Positions 5,569-6,686 of a stretch of DNA of 6,686 nt are shown piece after piece; position 1 is the stretch's first letter; every line of letters begins with the position of its first letter. Position numbers and translations under genes: made by a program. Under the pieces are notes generated by a model. That model made no database searches. It was not told the origin of the DNA and was given only the letters and a program-made list of their open reading frames with translations. Source of the stretch: an uncultured Spirochaetales bacterium (GTDB taxonomy: Bacteria > Spirochaetota > Spirochaetia > Sphaerochaetales > Sphaerochaetaceae); the NCBI GenBank assembly GCA_937902565.1, contig CALFMX010000108.1, positions 1-6,686 on the forward strand, written 5' to 3'.

Positions 5569-6686
5569 ATGGTTAAACAGAAGAATCGACAACATGATTT
5601 TTGGTTTATAGCGAGTTTTATCATCCTTGGTCTGTATGCCCTTTTCATGGTATACCCCCTTTCAACCGTGGTTCGCCAATCAGTGGTAGACGAGACGACG
5701 GGGCGCTTCTCCCTCAGGTATATGCGCCAGTTCTTCAGTCAGCCCTACTACTACCGAACGCTCATCAATAGCTTCAAGGTGGCAATCACTACAGGCATCA
5801 TTGCAGTGGTTGTGGGTACCCCGTTAGCGTATCTATATACAATGTATGATATAAGAGGCCGGAAGACACTACAACTATTGATCATTCTCAGTAGTATGTC
5901 TGCCCCATTCATTGGAGCGTATGCGTGGATTTTGCTCCTGGGTCGTGCAGGCACTATCACAAAATTCATTCAATCCACCTTCGGCTATACAATTCCCAAT
6001 ATCTATGGGTTCAATGGGATTCTGTTGGTGTTGTCGACAAAGCTCTTCCCTCTGGTATTTTTGTACGTATCAGGTGCATTAAGGAATATTGACAATTCTT
6101 TGCTCGAATCATCTGCAAACATGGGTTGTACAGGATTTAAGAGATTCTTCACCGTGGTGCTCCCCTTGTGTATGCCCTCGATCCTCGCCGCTTCCCTGAT
6201 GGTGTTCATGAGAGCATTGGCAGATTTCGGCACTCCACTTATGATAGGTGAGGGGTATATGACCTTCCCGGTCATCATCTACAACCAATACATTGGAGAG
6301 GTAGGGACAAACCAGAATTTCGCCTCGGCTATCAGTGTGATAGCCATCATAATCACGCTCGGTTTCTTTTTGCTACAGCGATACCTCTCCAACCGTCATA
6401 GTTTTTCGATGAGTGCCATGCACTCCATCGAACGGAAGAAAGCGTCTCCCGTGGGAAATTTTTTCATTCACCTCTACGCATATGGCGTTGTTGCCATATC
6501 CCTTCTGCCCCAGGTATATCTGATCTATCTATCGTTCAGGAAGACCTCCAGCGCAGGGATAGTGTTCCTTGAAGGCTACTCTTTGAAGAGTTACCAGCAG
6601 GTGTTCAGCAATATGGGAGGAACTATCTGGAACACCATCCGTATTTGTGGCGTGGCCTTGATTATCATAATCGTGTTAGCAATCCT
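5569..6686 (+). CDS. ABC importer permease, AfuB/FbpB-like, probably fused double domain, 3'-truncated
   Basis: An open frame of 372 full codons starts 11 bases after the ATPase stop and runs off the window without a stop. It is a hydrophobic inner-membrane protein. Likely membrane segments are near residues 11-31, 65-84, 103-124, 148-168, 198-219 and 252-268. The cytoplasmic coupling loop that docks on the ATPase is at 180-199: ESSANMG, then VVLP, a variant of the EAA...G...LP motif. ADFGTPLMIGEG (218-229) is typical of ferric/phosphonate-type permeases. After a polar linker (about 272-297) a new membrane segment begins (299-320, ending LIYLSFR), followed by another hydrophobic stretch near 359-372. 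This matches the fused two-permease layout of FbpB/AfuB, so some 170-300 residues and a second EAA loop should lie past the edge. The ribosome site is weak (GGGG at 5559-5562), which fits lower output than the binding protein. Confidence 0.9.
   Translation, partial: MVKQKNRQHDFWFIASFIILGLYALFMVYPLSTVVRQSVVDETTGRFSLRYMRQFFSQPYYYRTLINSFKVAITTGIIAVVVGTPLAYLYTMYDIRGRKTLQLLIILSSMSAPFIGAYAWILLLGRAGTITKFIQSTFGYTIPNIYGFNGILLVLSTKLFPLVFLYVSGALRNIDNSLLESSANMGCTGFKRFFTVVLPLCMPSILAASLMVFMRALADFGTPLMIGEGYMTFPVIIYNQYIGEVGTNQNFASAISVIAIIITLGFFLLQRYLSNRHSFSMSAMHSIERKKASPVGNFFIHLYAYGVVAISLLPQVYLIYLSFRKTSSAGIVFLEGYSLKSYQQVFSNMGGTIWNTIRICGVALIIIIVLAI

Overview
The window is one uninterrupted + strand gene cluster with no convincing minus-strand gene. 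In order it holds a 5'-truncated class II ketose-bisphosphate aldolase, the two halves of a split transketolase, a PfkB-family sugar kinase, and an ABC importer. The importer consists of a secreted substrate-binding protein, an ATPase and a permease that runs off the right edge. Both ends are cut: the aldolase lacks roughly its first 80 residues, and the permease, which appears to be a fused two-domain protein, lacks its C-terminal part. The promoter and any regulator must lie upstream of the window.

The organism is most likely an anaerobic, sugar-fermenting bacterium. By eye the base composition is close to half G+C. The binding protein has a signal peptide ending in FAAGTTE without a lipobox cysteine, a style I associate with Sphaerochaeta/Treponema-type spirochaetes. 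That assignment is inference at moderate confidence; no 16S or other marker gene is present.

Layout: 2-625 aldolase; 642-1460 transketolase N-terminal subunit; 1453-2391 transketolase C-terminal subunit, overlapping the previous gene by 8 bases; 2393-3313 sugar kinase, starting one base after the previous stop; 3350-4393 binding protein; 4457-5557 ATPase; 5569-6686 permease, open at the edge. The four enzyme genes are packed with gaps of 16 bases or less. The only longer gaps flank the binding-protein gene (36 and 63 bases), and each holds an RNA hairpin without a U-tract. This suggests that transcript processing or stability sets a high level of the binding protein.

Working model (inference): the importer takes up an anionic sugar or sugar derivative, the kinase phosphorylates a ketose intermediate, the aldolase cleaves the product to DHAP plus an aldehyde, and the transketolase moves two-carbon units. 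The binding protein belongs to the FbpA/AfuA superfamily but lacks the paired tyrosines of ferric-iron binders. Its relatives include AfuA, which binds hexose and heptulose phosphates. The kinase carries a C-terminal signature very like that of the sulfofructose kinase YihV. Together these make uptake and breakdown of a phosphorylated or sulfonated sugar the most interesting reading. The substrate cannot be fixed from this sequence.
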